A stretch of DNA of 64,000 nt from CAYMEV01 sp964389675 [NCBI: uncultured Candidatus Sumerlaeota bacterium]. Its GTDB lineage: Bacteria > CAYMEV01. The stretch spans positions 62,001 through 126,000 of the forward strand of contig CAYMEV010000007.1 in NCBI GenBank assembly GCA_964389675.1, given 5' to 3'. The translations under genes and the position numbers were made by a program. The notes under the pieces were generated by a model. That model was not told where the DNA came from. It searched no databases and saw only the letters and a list, made by a program, of their open reading frames with translations. Shown piece after piece: positions 8,157 through 16,623 of the stretch (position 1 is the first letter of the stretch; each line of letters opens with the position of its first letter).

Positions 8157-10928
8157 ATGTGCAGGTTAATTAGAGCAGTTACATTAATTCTGCTTTTTGG
8201 CTTTGTTTTTCAGGCAGTTATCTCAGCTGACCCGGTAGTACTGGAAGAGAGTTCGTACCATATAACAATACTTTCAGATCAGAAAGCAGAGATATTATAT
8301 GAGCTGACATTCCAGGAAAATGAATCGAGGAATATGATTCGGGAAATAGGGCAGTTCAGGGGAATATCCCGGATCATTGAAAGTTACGGATATCATGGGG
8401 AAAGAAGGTTTGCAGTTACAATGCAGCCGATAAATAATGATTTCTACAGGGCACTTTTTGATATCAGTACAACAAGGGGCAATACCTATAAGATTGGAAT
8501 CAGATATCTTACAGATATATCTCTTTTTGACCAGACGGATATAAAGGGTAAGGATTACGGTGTTTTCTGGTGGACTCCACTTCAGTGGGTCTTCCCCATA
8601 AAAAAGCAGGTTGTTCAGATAATTCTTCCGATTGAGATAGACAGTTCATATACACAGGCTGAAATGGTAGATGACAGACTTGTTAATTCGACCGGCTTTC
8701 TTTCGGATGACAGGATTGTAAGTTTACAGGACAGATGGATATTCTACCCGTCAAATTACCAGAACAAAAATATGCTTTCACTGCACATAGAAAAAATGAA
8801 ACTGAGGGCGAATGAAAAACAAAACATAAAATTCTATATACCATTTAAATACATAGCAGAAGGCGGACTGACCGCGGGAGTAGACGAACCATCAGAATTC
8901 TATGCCGGAGACATGCTGGAGAAGGGTGACTACAGCATAGCGAATCTGGATATAGGCATAAGCCTGAAGCCTTTGCACAGATCCAATGAATACAAATATG
9001 ATATTACAGATACATCAAACAGGATAGAGATTGATGAGGAAATCAGTTTCAGTTTCTTAATTAGGACAGATGATTCAAGGAATATTATTAGAAGCATTAT
9101 ATCGTTGCAGGAAGGCTATGAGGTTGTTTCAGCACATGCTGACCTGGATGGAAATGAGATAAGGTCTAAAATAAAAACAGAAGCTGGGTCAATATCTGAC
9201 AGCATCCCTGTGTCTTATGACATAATATTGGAAAAAGCTGCAGAAAGAGGCTCAAATCTGGAGATAAGCATCCTGGCAAAAAAGATCCACAAAGAGAGAT
9301 TGCTTGCAGAATTGTATGACGAGAATTTCATGACAAAAATAAGGCTGTTTGGTTTCGGATTTCCAAAAGTGCCTCAGAGTATCAGGACAACAATAGATAC
9401 TGAATTCTTCTGCAAATTTGATAATAATAATCAGCCTTCAGAACCTGAACTTGTAATAGATGAAAAGATAGGGGAATATTTTGAAACGGTTAAAATGATG
9501 GCTAAAGAGACTTCCAGGGGGAGGACATTCTACCTGCCTGAACAGCAGAGGAGCTACCTGACGCCAAATATTGCCTATGAATTTGAGAGCTTTTCAAAAA
9601 AGGAGGATTATATCCCTTTTATTAATGCATATGTTTACCTCTATGCAGGAGATGTAATAGTAGATCCGTTTTTTGGATTCTGGACATTCCTCAATAACCT
9701 TAAAAAACTCGAACTTTCAGAATTTGATTATAAATATCTGTATGAATTTTCAGCTCTGGTTATTGTTCTGCTGGTCCTATTATTCTTTTTGCATTTTGTT
9801 GTATTTATACCCCTGCTTCTGACCCTTGGCATATTAATGCTGATAATTGAGGCTGTGACAAAGGTGAGTGTATTCAACAGGGTCTTCTATCCCGGTGGAA
9901 GAAAGGCAATCAGCCTGACCTCCGGTTATCTTTTTTCATTTAACGCATATATAATTCCATTCAGGATAATTTATTATCTTTCAATAGGTTTAATATTTGG
10001 AGTCCTGTTTCTTTTCTCGTGGCATCCGAAAATTAAGAGGATTTTTGAGAAGAAACCCAAATATATAGCTCCTGAAATAGAGATAGAAACATTTAAAACA
10101 AATGAATCTGTAGAGAACCTTGACCCGATTGAAGCAGCAGTATTTCTGAATATGCCGTCTAAAGCCATTAACCTGCTGGTTATGCAGCTTTACGAGAAGG
10201 GGTATATAGAGATCATTAACAGAAATCCCCTTCAGATGAAACTGCTGAAAAAGGAAGAAGCAGACCTTAAGCCATATGAAAGCCTGTTCTTAAGATCAAT
10301 TGCAGAGGATGGAACCATCGGGAGGAACAAAACAGCTATTATTATTAAGAGTATCTCAAACAGTCTCCAGGGCAAGATATGGAGAGCTGATATCAATAAG
10401 ACCGCTGATTCCTACAGAAAGAGGATTGAAAATCAGTGGCATGATTTTGAAACTATCCCTACCTTTACTGAAAAAAAACCGTATTTTGATATGAATCATC
10501 AGTGGCTTATGCTGAACAGAAGGTTTGCTGACGGCAGCGGGCCTTTTCTTGAAAAAGCTTTTGCAGAAGGCATCAGAAGCAAATCAGTGGAGTTTTTTGA
10601 CTCCATAAGGGACCAGACCAGCGGTATCGGAAACAGCATAAGGGATTTTTCAGAGGGTATTGCCTCTCAGGTAGAAGGGATGTCAAGCAAAATAGTTGAA
10701 AAAATCGAGAACCTTTTCTCCCCTGTTGATGTGAAGCAGGCAGAAACAGAGGCCGCCTATAAGGGCAATATAAGTTCATTTCAGTATGATGCCTGCCATT
10801 CAGCCTGCCACTCAGCCTGTCACTCTGCCTGTGTCCACTCAGCCTGCCATTCAGCATGCCACAGTGCTTGTGTCTGTCATTCAGCCTGCCACTCAGCCTG
10901 CCATAGCGCATGTGTATCGAGATTCTGA
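8157..10928 (+). CDS. DUF2207-like membrane protein with C-terminal HSAC repeat tail
   Basis: This 923-residue protein has a signal peptide (about 1-23) and a large beta-rich exported region (about 24-515) resembling DUF2207 proteins. Three hydrophobic segments follow, near 533-552, 555-573 and 605-626, then a likely winged-helix-like module starting at about 655 (PIEAAVF...LYEKGYIEI). The next stretch, about 800-870, is helical and amphipathic. Residues 879-920 are an array of nine His-Ser-Ala-Cys units in three groups of three, separated by Val or Val-Cys; the protein ends SRF. With the N terminus outside and three helices, the tail should be cytoplasmic. AGGAGG sits eight bases before the ATG. 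The next gene, a radical SAM/SPASM protein, starts one base after the stop, so the tail is a probable modification substrate (inference). DUF2207 is a fold-level recognition; the function of the family is unknown. Confidence 0.85.
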   Translation: MCRLIRAVTLILLFGFVFQAVISADPVVLEESSYHITILSDQKAEILYELTFQENESRNMIREIGQFRGISRIIESYGYHGERRFAVTMQPINNDFYRALFDISTTRGNTYKIGIRYLTDISLFDQTDIKGKDYGVFWWTPLQWVFPIKKQVVQIILPIEIDSSYTQAEMVDDRLVNSTGFLSDDRIVSLQDRWIFYPSNYQNKNMLSLHIEKMKLRANEKQNIKFYIPFKYIAEGGLTAGVDEPSEFYAGDMLEKGDYSIANLDIGISLKPLHRSNEYKYDITDTSNRIEIDEEISFSFLIRTDDSRNIIRSIISLQEGYEVVSAHADLDGNEIRSKIKTEAGSISDSIPVSYDIILEKAAERGSNLEISILAKKIHKERLLAELYDENFMTKIRLFGFGFPKVPQSIRTTIDTEFFCKFDNNNQPSEPELVIDEKIGEYFETVKMMAKETSRGRTFYLPEQQRSYLTPNIAYEFESFSKKEDYIPFINAYVYLYAGDVIVDPFFGFWTFLNNLKKLELSEFDYKYLYEFSALVIVLLVLLFFLHFVVFIPLLLTLGILMLIIEAVTKVSVFNRVFYPGGRKAISLTSGYLFSFNAYIIPFRIIYYLSIGLIFGVLFLFSWHPKIKRIFEKKPKYIAPEIEIETFKTNESVENLDPIEAAVFLNMPSKAINLLVMQLYEKGYIEIINRNPLQMKLLKKEEADLKPYESLFLRSIAEDGTIGRNKTAIIIKSISNSLQGKIWRADINKTADSYRKRIENQWHDFETIPTFTEKKPYFDMNHQWLMLNRRFADGSGPFLEKAFAEGIRSKSVEFFDSIRDQTSGIGNSIRDFSEGIASQVEGMSSKIVEKIENLFSPVDVKQAETEAAYKGNISSFQYDACHSACHSACHSACVHSACHSACHSACVCHSACHSACHSACVSRF
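10791..10916 (+). repeat. coding repeat array: nine HSAC units in a 3x3 arrangement
   Basis: The array translates as AC, three HSAC, V, three HSAC, VC, three HSAC, V, with 11 Cys, 9 His and 9 Ser in 42 residues. The amino acid repeat is perfect but the codons vary. The third unit of each triad uses TCT, AGT or AGC for serine where the first two use TCA, and each triad ends with TGT followed by a valine codon. Changing between TCN and AGY serine codons needs two substitutions, so the peptide, not the DNA, appears to be conserved. Confidence 0.97.
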
Positions 10929-10929
10929 C

Positions 10930-12342
10930 ATGCGGGACAATCAGAGAAGATATATAGCTGAATTTGTACGGACTACAAGGGATATTGTCTATCTCCGGGA
11001 ATCAGACAGGATAATGATAATCCTTCCAAATAAGATACAGCATCTTAATACCACGGCCTTTGATATTTTTGACCTCCTTTACAATAAATCACTTTCCCCT
11101 GATGATACTGTCAAAACCCTTTCAAGAAAATATGATATTTCAGAAAATAAGATTATCAATGACATGCTCCTGCTTGTTGAAAGTGCCTATGGCATACTTA
11201 ATGAAAATTATGACAATGCAAGGGCCATAAGGACTGTTCCATATGATCCTGACAGCATCAGGTATCCTATCTTATCAGAAATTGCGGTCACATATAGATG
11301 CCAGAACAGATGCAATTTCTGTTATGCCAGCAGTCCATACAGGGGTTGCGGTCCAGAAATGGAAATGAATACCATGGAAGTAAAATCAGTAATATGGAAA
11401 ATAAAAAACCAGGCCATGGTCCCTTCATTGAGTTTTACAGGAGGAGAGCCTACGCTAAGGAAAGACCTGGTTGAGCTGGTCAGATATGCCACCGAAACAG
11501 GGCTAAGGGTGAACCTTATTACAAACGGCATAAAATGTGCAGATATGAAATATGTAAAAAGGCTTGAGGATGCGGGGCTAAAATCAGCACAGGTCAGCCT
11601 GGAATCACATGTTGAAGCAGTCCACAATCAAATTGTCGGGAATAAAAGTGCATATCAGAAAACAATTCAGGGCATAAGGAATCTTGCTGATACTGGAATA
11701 AATGTGCATACCAACACTACAATATGCCAGCAGAATAAAGATCATCTTATAGAGTATGCAGCATTTATAAAAAGGGAGTTTGATTTTCCCTATTTATCAA
11801 TGAATATGATAATCAGAACGGGGACAGCAAGAGAAAATGATAATATCAAAATGTCCTACAGCTATGTCAAGGGCCTTATACCGCCAGTAATTGACTTCTG
11901 CGAGAAGAACGGGATAAAACTGGTCTGGTATTCACCTACTCCTTACTGCATATTTAACCCGGTTGACCACGGGCTTGGAGCAAAATCATGTGCTGCAATA
12001 TCAGGGCTTTTATCAGTAAACCCAGGAGGGGATATTCTGCCCTGTTCAAGCTTTGACAAGGGTGTAGGGAGCCTTTTGAGACATTCTTTTGACTATATCT
12101 GGAATTCAGATCAGGCCCTTTACTGGAGGGAAAGGAGATATATCCCTCCTGTCTGCAGGAAATGTGAATTCAGAGAGCTTTGCGGGGGGGCATGCCCTCT
12201 CTACTGGGAGCATGCAGGTTCATTTGATGAGATCGAGGCTGTCAGGAATGATAAACCGAAAATAAAGAATTTTCTATATAGAATAGAAAAAAGCCTGAGA
12301 ATTCATTCTCACGGGATATCAGGCAGAAAGAAAAGGAGTTGA
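10930..12342 (+). CDS. radical SAM/SPASM peptide maturase with N-terminal PqqD-like domain
   Basis: The 470-residue protein starts at the ATG one base after the upstream stop; without its own ribosome binding site it is probably translationally coupled. Residues 1 to about 95 resemble a PqqD-like RiPP recognition element (pattern LNTTAFDIFDLL, then a helical segment). The radical SAM core has the 4Fe-4S motif CxxxCxxC at C124, C128 and C131 (CQNRCNFC) and a GGEPT motif. The C-terminal SPASM region has cysteines at about 356 and 373 plus C409, C412, C418 and C422 (CxxC, five residues, CGGAC), which would bind auxiliary clusters. Enzymes with this layout modify ribosomal peptides, for example by thioether or carbon-carbon bonds. 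The obvious substrate is the adjacent HSAC array. A run of seven G residues at 12184-12190 encodes the GG of the CGGAC motif. Confidence 0.95.
   Translation: MRDNQRRYIAEFVRTTRDIVYLRESDRIMIILPNKIQHLNTTAFDIFDLLYNKSLSPDDTVKTLSRKYDISENKIINDMLLLVESAYGILNENYDNARAIRTVPYDPDSIRYPILSEIAVTYRCQNRCNFCYASSPYRGCGPEMEMNTMEVKSVIWKIKNQAMVPSLSFTGGEPTLRKDLVELVRYATETGLRVNLITNGIKCADMKYVKRLEDAGLKSAQVSLESHVEAVHNQIVGNKSAYQKTIQGIRNLADTGINVHTNTTICQQNKDHLIEYAAFIKREFDFPYLSMNMIIRTGTARENDNIKMSYSYVKGLIPPVIDFCEKNGIKLVWYSPTPYCIFNPVDHGLGAKSCAAISGLLSVNPGGDILPCSSFDKGVGSLLRHSFDYIWNSDQALYWRERRYIPPVCRKCEFRELCGGACPLYWEHAGSFDEIEAVRNDKPKIKNFLYRIEKSLRIHSHGISGRKKRS
12184..12190 (+). repeat. G7 tract in the radical SAM gene
   Basis: Seven G residues encode the two Gly of the SPASM motif CGGAC. 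A one-base slip would destroy the last cluster ligand and the C terminus. Confidence 0.85.
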
Positions 12343-12345
12343 GAG

Positions 12346-13620
12346 ATGTCAGATCTGGCCGTTTGTATATCCTATATGGATGATACAAGGAAAGACCTTG
12401 ATTTACTTATTGGAAAACTGGAAAAACTGCAGAGATATTTTTCTGATAATTTTGAAAATGTTGTCAGGATCAGAAATGACGAGTTCGAGTTCCTTCAGGA
12501 TGCATTTTTCAGATCAGACCCAGCCTTTCCTCAAGAGATTAAAGAAATTTTCAGGGCAGAGCTTCCTGTTCAACAGGCAGAATATGAAAAGAATTATGAT
12601 GAATTAAAAGGCAATGTAGATGATCTTGCTAAAAGGCTGAAAAAAGTGGATTCGCAGAGAATATCACTGCTTGATACATTTAAGAGGTTCAATCAGGACC
12701 TTGACCGCAGGGAAGAAAACTTGAAAACCAAGATTTATGCCCTTGAAGAGAAGATCTCCAGCTATAATAGAAAGATTGATGAATTGAACAGGGGGATTGG
12801 TTTCATAATTAATCTCTTCAATATGAAAAGATTGCAGAAAGAAAAAGAAAGATACCTTAAAGCACGAAAGAAAATGGTGGAGGAGATTGAGGATATTAGA
12901 AAAAGGTGGAAGGACAAGGAAGGTGAGATAACAAAAGAGCTGGAGGGCCTTAAAGAATCATGGAACAACCCTCAGACTGAATTCTCATTGATTTCAGAAA
13001 AGCTCAAATATCTGGAGGAGAATAAGCACGAATTAATACAGAAAACAGCCTTTTCCGAAACCCTGAAAAAGCTTAAAGGAAGTGAGGTATTCCTCCTGAA
13101 GCTTATTCAATCAGACAGGCCTGAGAAAATAATGTCATGCCCCAGATGCAGGTCCGACAATAAAAATAATATATTCTTCTGCTTCTACTGCGGGGAGAGA
13201 TTCTCCGAAAACCGGCCTGACATTGAAGGAAGCCTTGTTGAGGTAGGAGAGCTTAACGAGGTTTATGAAAGCCTTCTGGAGGGAATAAAAGAGTCTGTGT
13301 CCTTTCTTGCCCTCTTAAAGGGCATAAAAACTGGAATTGATGCCATAAGGAAATCCTATGCATCTGTAAAAAAGAGCCAGGATACCTATTCATCGCTTAA
13401 AAAACTTAAAATATCAATACCTGAAGTTTCAAAACAGATCCCTTACCTTATAAACAAATTAAACGGGAGTATCACTCTTGAATTTAAAAATCTGCACCCC
13501 AAAGCATATTTTGAACCATATAAAGCGTTTATCCAAGACTATTTTGCCGAAGAAAATATAAAAATATTCTTTGAGGCCATGGGAGAGGAGCTTAATAAGA
13601 CTACAAAAGCCCAGTGGTAG
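12346..13620 (+). CDS. coiled-coil protein with zinc ribbon, third gene of the HSAC operon
   Basis: This 424-residue protein is cytosolic, with no signal peptide or membrane helix. Residues about 60-240 are strongly charged and heptad-like, predicting long coiled coils with one short hydrophobic interruption (GFIINLFNMK). A zinc ribbon CPRC, ten residues, CFYC begins at residue 265. The C-terminal 130 residues are mostly helical. No family was recognised. An AAGGAG lies upstream of the ATG, and only three bases separate it from the stop of the radical SAM gene, so it is in the same operon. It could be a scaffold, adaptor or chaperone for the maturase or for the tail of the membrane protein; this is inference from position only. 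Confidence 0.85.
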   Translation: MSDLAVCISYMDDTRKDLDLLIGKLEKLQRYFSDNFENVVRIRNDEFEFLQDAFFRSDPAFPQEIKEIFRAELPVQQAEYEKNYDELKGNVDDLAKRLKKVDSQRISLLDTFKRFNQDLDRREENLKTKIYALEEKISSYNRKIDELNRGIGFIINLFNMKRLQKEKERYLKARKKMVEEIEDIRKRWKDKEGEITKELEGLKESWNNPQTEFSLISEKLKYLEENKHELIQKTAFSETLKKLKGSEVFLLKLIQSDRPEKIMSCPRCRSDNKNNIFFCFYCGERFSENRPDIEGSLVEVGELNEVYESLLEGIKESVSFLALLKGIKTGIDAIRKSYASVKKSQDTYSSLKKLKISIPEVSKQIPYLINKLNGSITLEFKNLHPKAYFEPYKAFIQDYFAEENIKIFFEAMGEELNKTTKAQW

Positions 13621-13745
13621 TATCAATATAAAATGGCCAGAATTGCAAAAGGATCCTGAGAATGTTCAATGAAATAAATTCTGCCCCCACTGGTTTGCAT
13701 ACTCTGGAAAATATGCCCATTTATCCTACTGGTCCAGATAGTCAT

Positions 13746-15197
13746 CTACCACTGCTGTTCAATTATATCTATATCATTACTAAGCCTGTCCGGAGCAAAT
13801 AATCTGATCCTGTCTGTTACCCTGTTCTTTATGCTCCTGAGTCCTGGTTCAAAAAGGCTGTATTTTTTATCCGCTGATATGAAAACAAGATTTGTCTGAA
13901 ATTTCCTCGGTACTAATGTACCCAGTCTGCCGACAGCTACATATGTCTCTTTCAGGGTCACCCCTTCAATGCTTCCCCATGAAAGAAAAGCTGTTGATGC
14001 CGGGTAATAAATCCTTATGCCTTTTGAATCAATCAGTATGCTCTGCCCGCACATATTTGCCGAAAACCAGGAAAAAATTAGCATGACGGGAAGATATCCC
14101 ACTGAACAGACGGCCCTGAAGGCTGCATCACTTATAATGGAAGTCATTTTGAATGCATGCACAAGAAAATAATCTATGACACAATAGGAGCCGACACACA
14201 ATGCAACTATTATTATAAAATCAGCAATATATATGCTCCATCCCGGATTTATTGCAATCCCTTCATTCCTTGCATAGACCCTTTTTGCTGAGAGAATTCC
14301 AAGTAACAGGAACAGTGACGCAAAAAGGTATCTTGGAATCCTGTGGTGCTTTATATTAATAAGGATATCCTCCGTTGAGACCTCCGAATATACTATGATG
14401 AGATAATCATTGCATATGAACCTTATCCCTTTTTCAGACCAGCCCAGCTTTTTGTTCAGTGAAGCCCAGGTACCTGGTTTTATCTCAATCCTCTTTTCTG
14501 CGAAGAGTTGCATCCATTTCACATGGTCCTGAGAATTTAAGACAGAATCTATCTCCCTTGTTCTTTTTTCTGAAAAATCGTTCATTGCCTTGAGTGTTTC
14601 TTCAATATTCTGCTGAGAGTTGCCTGGATCATATGGACGCGTGGTCCCTGATGCTTCTGGATCTAATTTACTGCTGCTCATTTTGTCTATTGTTTCATCC
14701 AGGGACCTTATATAGCTTCTTAATGGAGGGAATTGATCAAGGTCTGTCAATTCCAGCCTGCGGATGCCTTCAGGATATTCTGACAGGCCGATTAAATAAA
14801 GCCATCCCAGCTCATAGATCAGGGTTGGTTCTAAAATATAGGTTCTTTTATCAAAGGTAAAGCAGAGATATTTATCGTAATTTTCTCTGAAAGAACCTGT
14901 AAATTTACCAAGCCTGTCCGTATAAATGCTTGACTTATTTCTTTCCAGTGTCGAAATAGGCGGTGAAGAGATCAGGTTGTAGATTTCAGGAAACTCATTC
15001 AGGCCATCTTCTGCTATTTCAACAGGAAGCCTGCTGCATAATCTAATTATTTTGTCAGTATCAAGGCATACAGCGTTTAGGTAGAAATACCTGGCCTTTA
15101 TTTGTCCTTTGTATTTGCCGGAATATGGTCCGATAGCAAGAGTTATGCCCAGGCTTAAGAATAAAAAGAATAAGAATCTTCTTTTATACTGGTTCAT
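13746..15197 (-). CDS. membrane protein of unknown function, PH-like C terminus
   Basis: This 483-residue protein has an N-terminal hydrophobic segment (about 8-26) and a long hydrophilic region. Three further membrane segments lie near residues 288-305, 322-345 and 365-385. A C-terminal beta-rich part with ILIDSKGIRIYYP and an FLSWGSIEGV segment recalls small bacterial PH (DUF304-like) domains. That resemblance is weak. No enzyme motif was seen. It is the last gene of a four-gene minus-strand operon and lies 36 bases after the preceding gene, converging on the HSAC operon. The start ATG has only a poor ribosome binding site. Confidence 0.75.
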   Translation of the reverse strand: MNQYKRRFLFFLFLSLGITLAIGPYSGKYKGQIKARYFYLNAVCLDTDKIIRLCSRLPVEIAEDGLNEFPEIYNLISSPPISTLERNKSSIYTDRLGKFTGSFRENYDKYLCFTFDKRTYILEPTLIYELGWLYLIGLSEYPEGIRRLELTDLDQFPPLRSYIRSLDETIDKMSSSKLDPEASGTTRPYDPGNSQQNIEETLKAMNDFSEKRTREIDSVLNSQDHVKWMQLFAEKRIEIKPGTWASLNKKLGWSEKGIRFICNDYLIIVYSEVSTEDILINIKHHRIPRYLFASLFLLLGILSAKRVYARNEGIAINPGWSIYIADFIIIVALCVGSYCVIDYFLVHAFKMTSIISDAAFRAVCSVGYLPVMLIFSWFSANMCGQSILIDSKGIRIYYPASTAFLSWGSIEGVTLKETYVAVGRLGTLVPRKFQTNLVFISADKKYSLFEPGLRSIKNRVTDRIRLFAPDRLSNDIDIIEQQW

Positions 15198-15233
15198 TAA
15201 ATTCCAGAACTGACAGCAGCATGAATGTAATCT

Positions 15234-15764
15234 TTACTTTTCATCCATGGAAAATATTTGATCGCTTCGCTCAATCCTGCCCTTTTTCAAGGTTATACTT
15301 CCCCCACATTGAGAGCATTTCTGAATCGGGTCTCTCAGTGGATATTCGGTATTGCAGTAAGAGCAATACTTGACAACTATCTCATGGAGAAAATCAGGGA
15401 ATATATATGTCGGCCTCTGACCAGATGTATCAAGCACCGCTGTTCTGTCTATCAGCATTTTTTCCATAGCTTTTTCAACCTGTGGATAGGTTCCGAGTTC
15501 AGCTATGATGGCTTCCTTTTTCAGGTAGCCATTATTAATTTTTGCAAGTGACAATATAGAATTAATAACCTGTGACGGGGAAAGATCAAAGCCTGTTTTA
15601 AGAATGCTTCCTCCAAGGAATCCCAGCAAGGAACCGGATATTATCAGGATAATCCCCGGTACTAACCTGCTTGAAGAGCCTCCTGAGGCAATTATAAAAA
15701 TAAGCCCCATCAAAAAGAACAATACTGCAATCAGTATTATTATATATCCAATGACTTTCCTCAT
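15234..15764 (-). CDS. small membrane protein with C-terminal zinc ribbon
   Basis: This 176-residue protein starts at the ATG at 15764, which has an excellent AAGGAGG eight to nine bases upstream; the open frame upstream of it is not needed. Two hydrophobic helices at about residues 4-25 and 32-52, joined by a Gly/Ser turn, are followed by a helical region resembling a winged helix (about 65-125). The C-terminal zinc ribbon has CSYC and CSQC pairs. The layout (membrane hairpin, wHTH-like part, zinc ribbon) suggests a membrane-anchored adaptor or regulator. No family was recognised. It lies in the operon between the metallo-beta-lactamase-fold hydrolase and the PH-like membrane protein. Confidence 0.85.
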   Translation of the reverse strand: MRKVIGYIIILIAVLFFLMGLIFIIASGGSSSRLVPGIILIISGSLLGFLGGSILKTGFDLSPSQVINSILSLAKINNGYLKKEAIIAELGTYPQVEKAMEKMLIDRTAVLDTSGQRPTYIFPDFLHEIVVKYCSYCNTEYPLRDPIQKCSQCGGSITLKKGRIERSDQIFSMDEK

Positions 15765-15795
15765 GCTTATATCCTCCTTGAAAAGAAACAGCATA

Positions 15796-16623
15796 TCATA
15801 AAAATATTTCCATATCCTGGTAAGCGGCTTCAATATCAAAGCTTGCCTGCTTTTTGTAGAAAGATACTATCTCTTTAAGTTCCCTATCCGTTCTTTCAGG
15901 TGAATGATGGAAAAATATAAGTTTTTTTGTATTTGAGTCTTTTGCTAAATTTACAGCATCTTCAAAAGTAGAATGGCCCCATTTCTTCGTATATCTGTAT
16001 TCTTTGCGGGTATACATTGCATCATGAATGATAAGGTCTGAATTTTTGCAAAAGTTGACATAATCTTCATAATCCAGACCGTTTTCATGTTTGAGCATAA
16101 GTTCATTATCTGTCAGGAAAAGAAAAGACCTTCCATCATATTCAAATTTATAGCCGACCCCACCGTTAGGATGGCTGATAGACACAGGCGTTATTTTAAC
16201 ATTATCTATAATTACAGGTTCCTTGCAAAGGTTAATATAAATGTTCCTGGACCTTATATCCATAAATGGAACAGGAAAAAAAGGCGGCTTCATTGTATTT
16301 GAAAGTACAGATTCAATGCTTTTAGAGAAACACTTATTCCCGTATATGGTAATACTGGTATTGGATCTGAACAAAGGCTTAAAGAATGGGAATCCGACAA
16401 TATGATCATAATGTGAATGTGTGAAGAAAATATATATTTCACTGTCATTTATGAGGCCCTCACCAATCCTTCTTATGGCTGTTCCGGCATCTACTATGAT
16501 AGACCTGCCTGATGGGGTCTTTATCTGGACAGATGTAGTATCTCCGCCATGAATGATATAATCTCTGCCTGATACCGGTAGAGACCCCCTGCAGCCAAAG
16601 ATCTTGATAAATAGATTATTCAT
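15796..16623 (-). CDS. metallo-beta-lactamase-fold hydrolase
   Basis: This 275-residue protein starts at 16623, preceded by AGAGGA, so its first bases overlap the end of the upstream gene by 8 bases. It has the hallmarks of the MBL superfamily: an N-terminal FGCRGSLP, a VDAG segment, the metal-binding HxHxDH as HSHYDH, a later His in SISHPNGG, an Asp in FLTDNE and a C-terminal FHHSPERTD. The CRGS opening and the HHSP-type C terminus are typical of a subgroup related to RNase Z and cyclic-nucleotide phosphodiesterases. The substrate is not predictable. It is cytosolic, in an operon with exported and membrane proteins of unknown function. Confidence 0.92.
   Translation of the reverse strand: MNNLFIKIFGCRGSLPVSGRDYIIHGGDTTSVQIKTPSGRSIIVDAGTAIRRIGEGLINDSEIYIFFTHSHYDHIVGFPFFKPLFRSNTSITIYGNKCFSKSIESVLSNTMKPPFFPVPFMDIRSRNIYINLCKEPVIIDNVKITPVSISHPNGGVGYKFEYDGRSFLFLTDNELMLKHENGLDYEDYVNFCKNSDLIIHDAMYTRKEYRYTKKWGHSTFEDAVNLAKDSNTKKLIFFHHSPERTDRELKEIVSFYKKQASFDIEAAYQDMEIFL

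Noticed and set aside
10573-10911. Antisense open frame through the HSAC repeat
   Set aside because: It is a repeat-driven shadow with no ribosome binding site or recognisable sequence.
10791-10916. CRISPR-like or satellite repeat
   Set aside because: The DNA repeat is imperfect, about 12 bases with no spacers, and perfectly in frame; it is a coding peptide repeat.
10786-10929. N-terminal extension of the radical SAM frame across the HSAC array
   Set aside because: The extension is a +1-frame shadow of the HSAC codons (repeated Pro-Ala/Gln-Pro), and the PqqD-like domain begins just after the ATG at 10930.
13621-13745. Terminator between the convergent HSAC and minus-strand operons
   Set aside because: Only a widely spaced CCAGTGG/CCACTGG pair (68-base loop) was seen, with no T-run.
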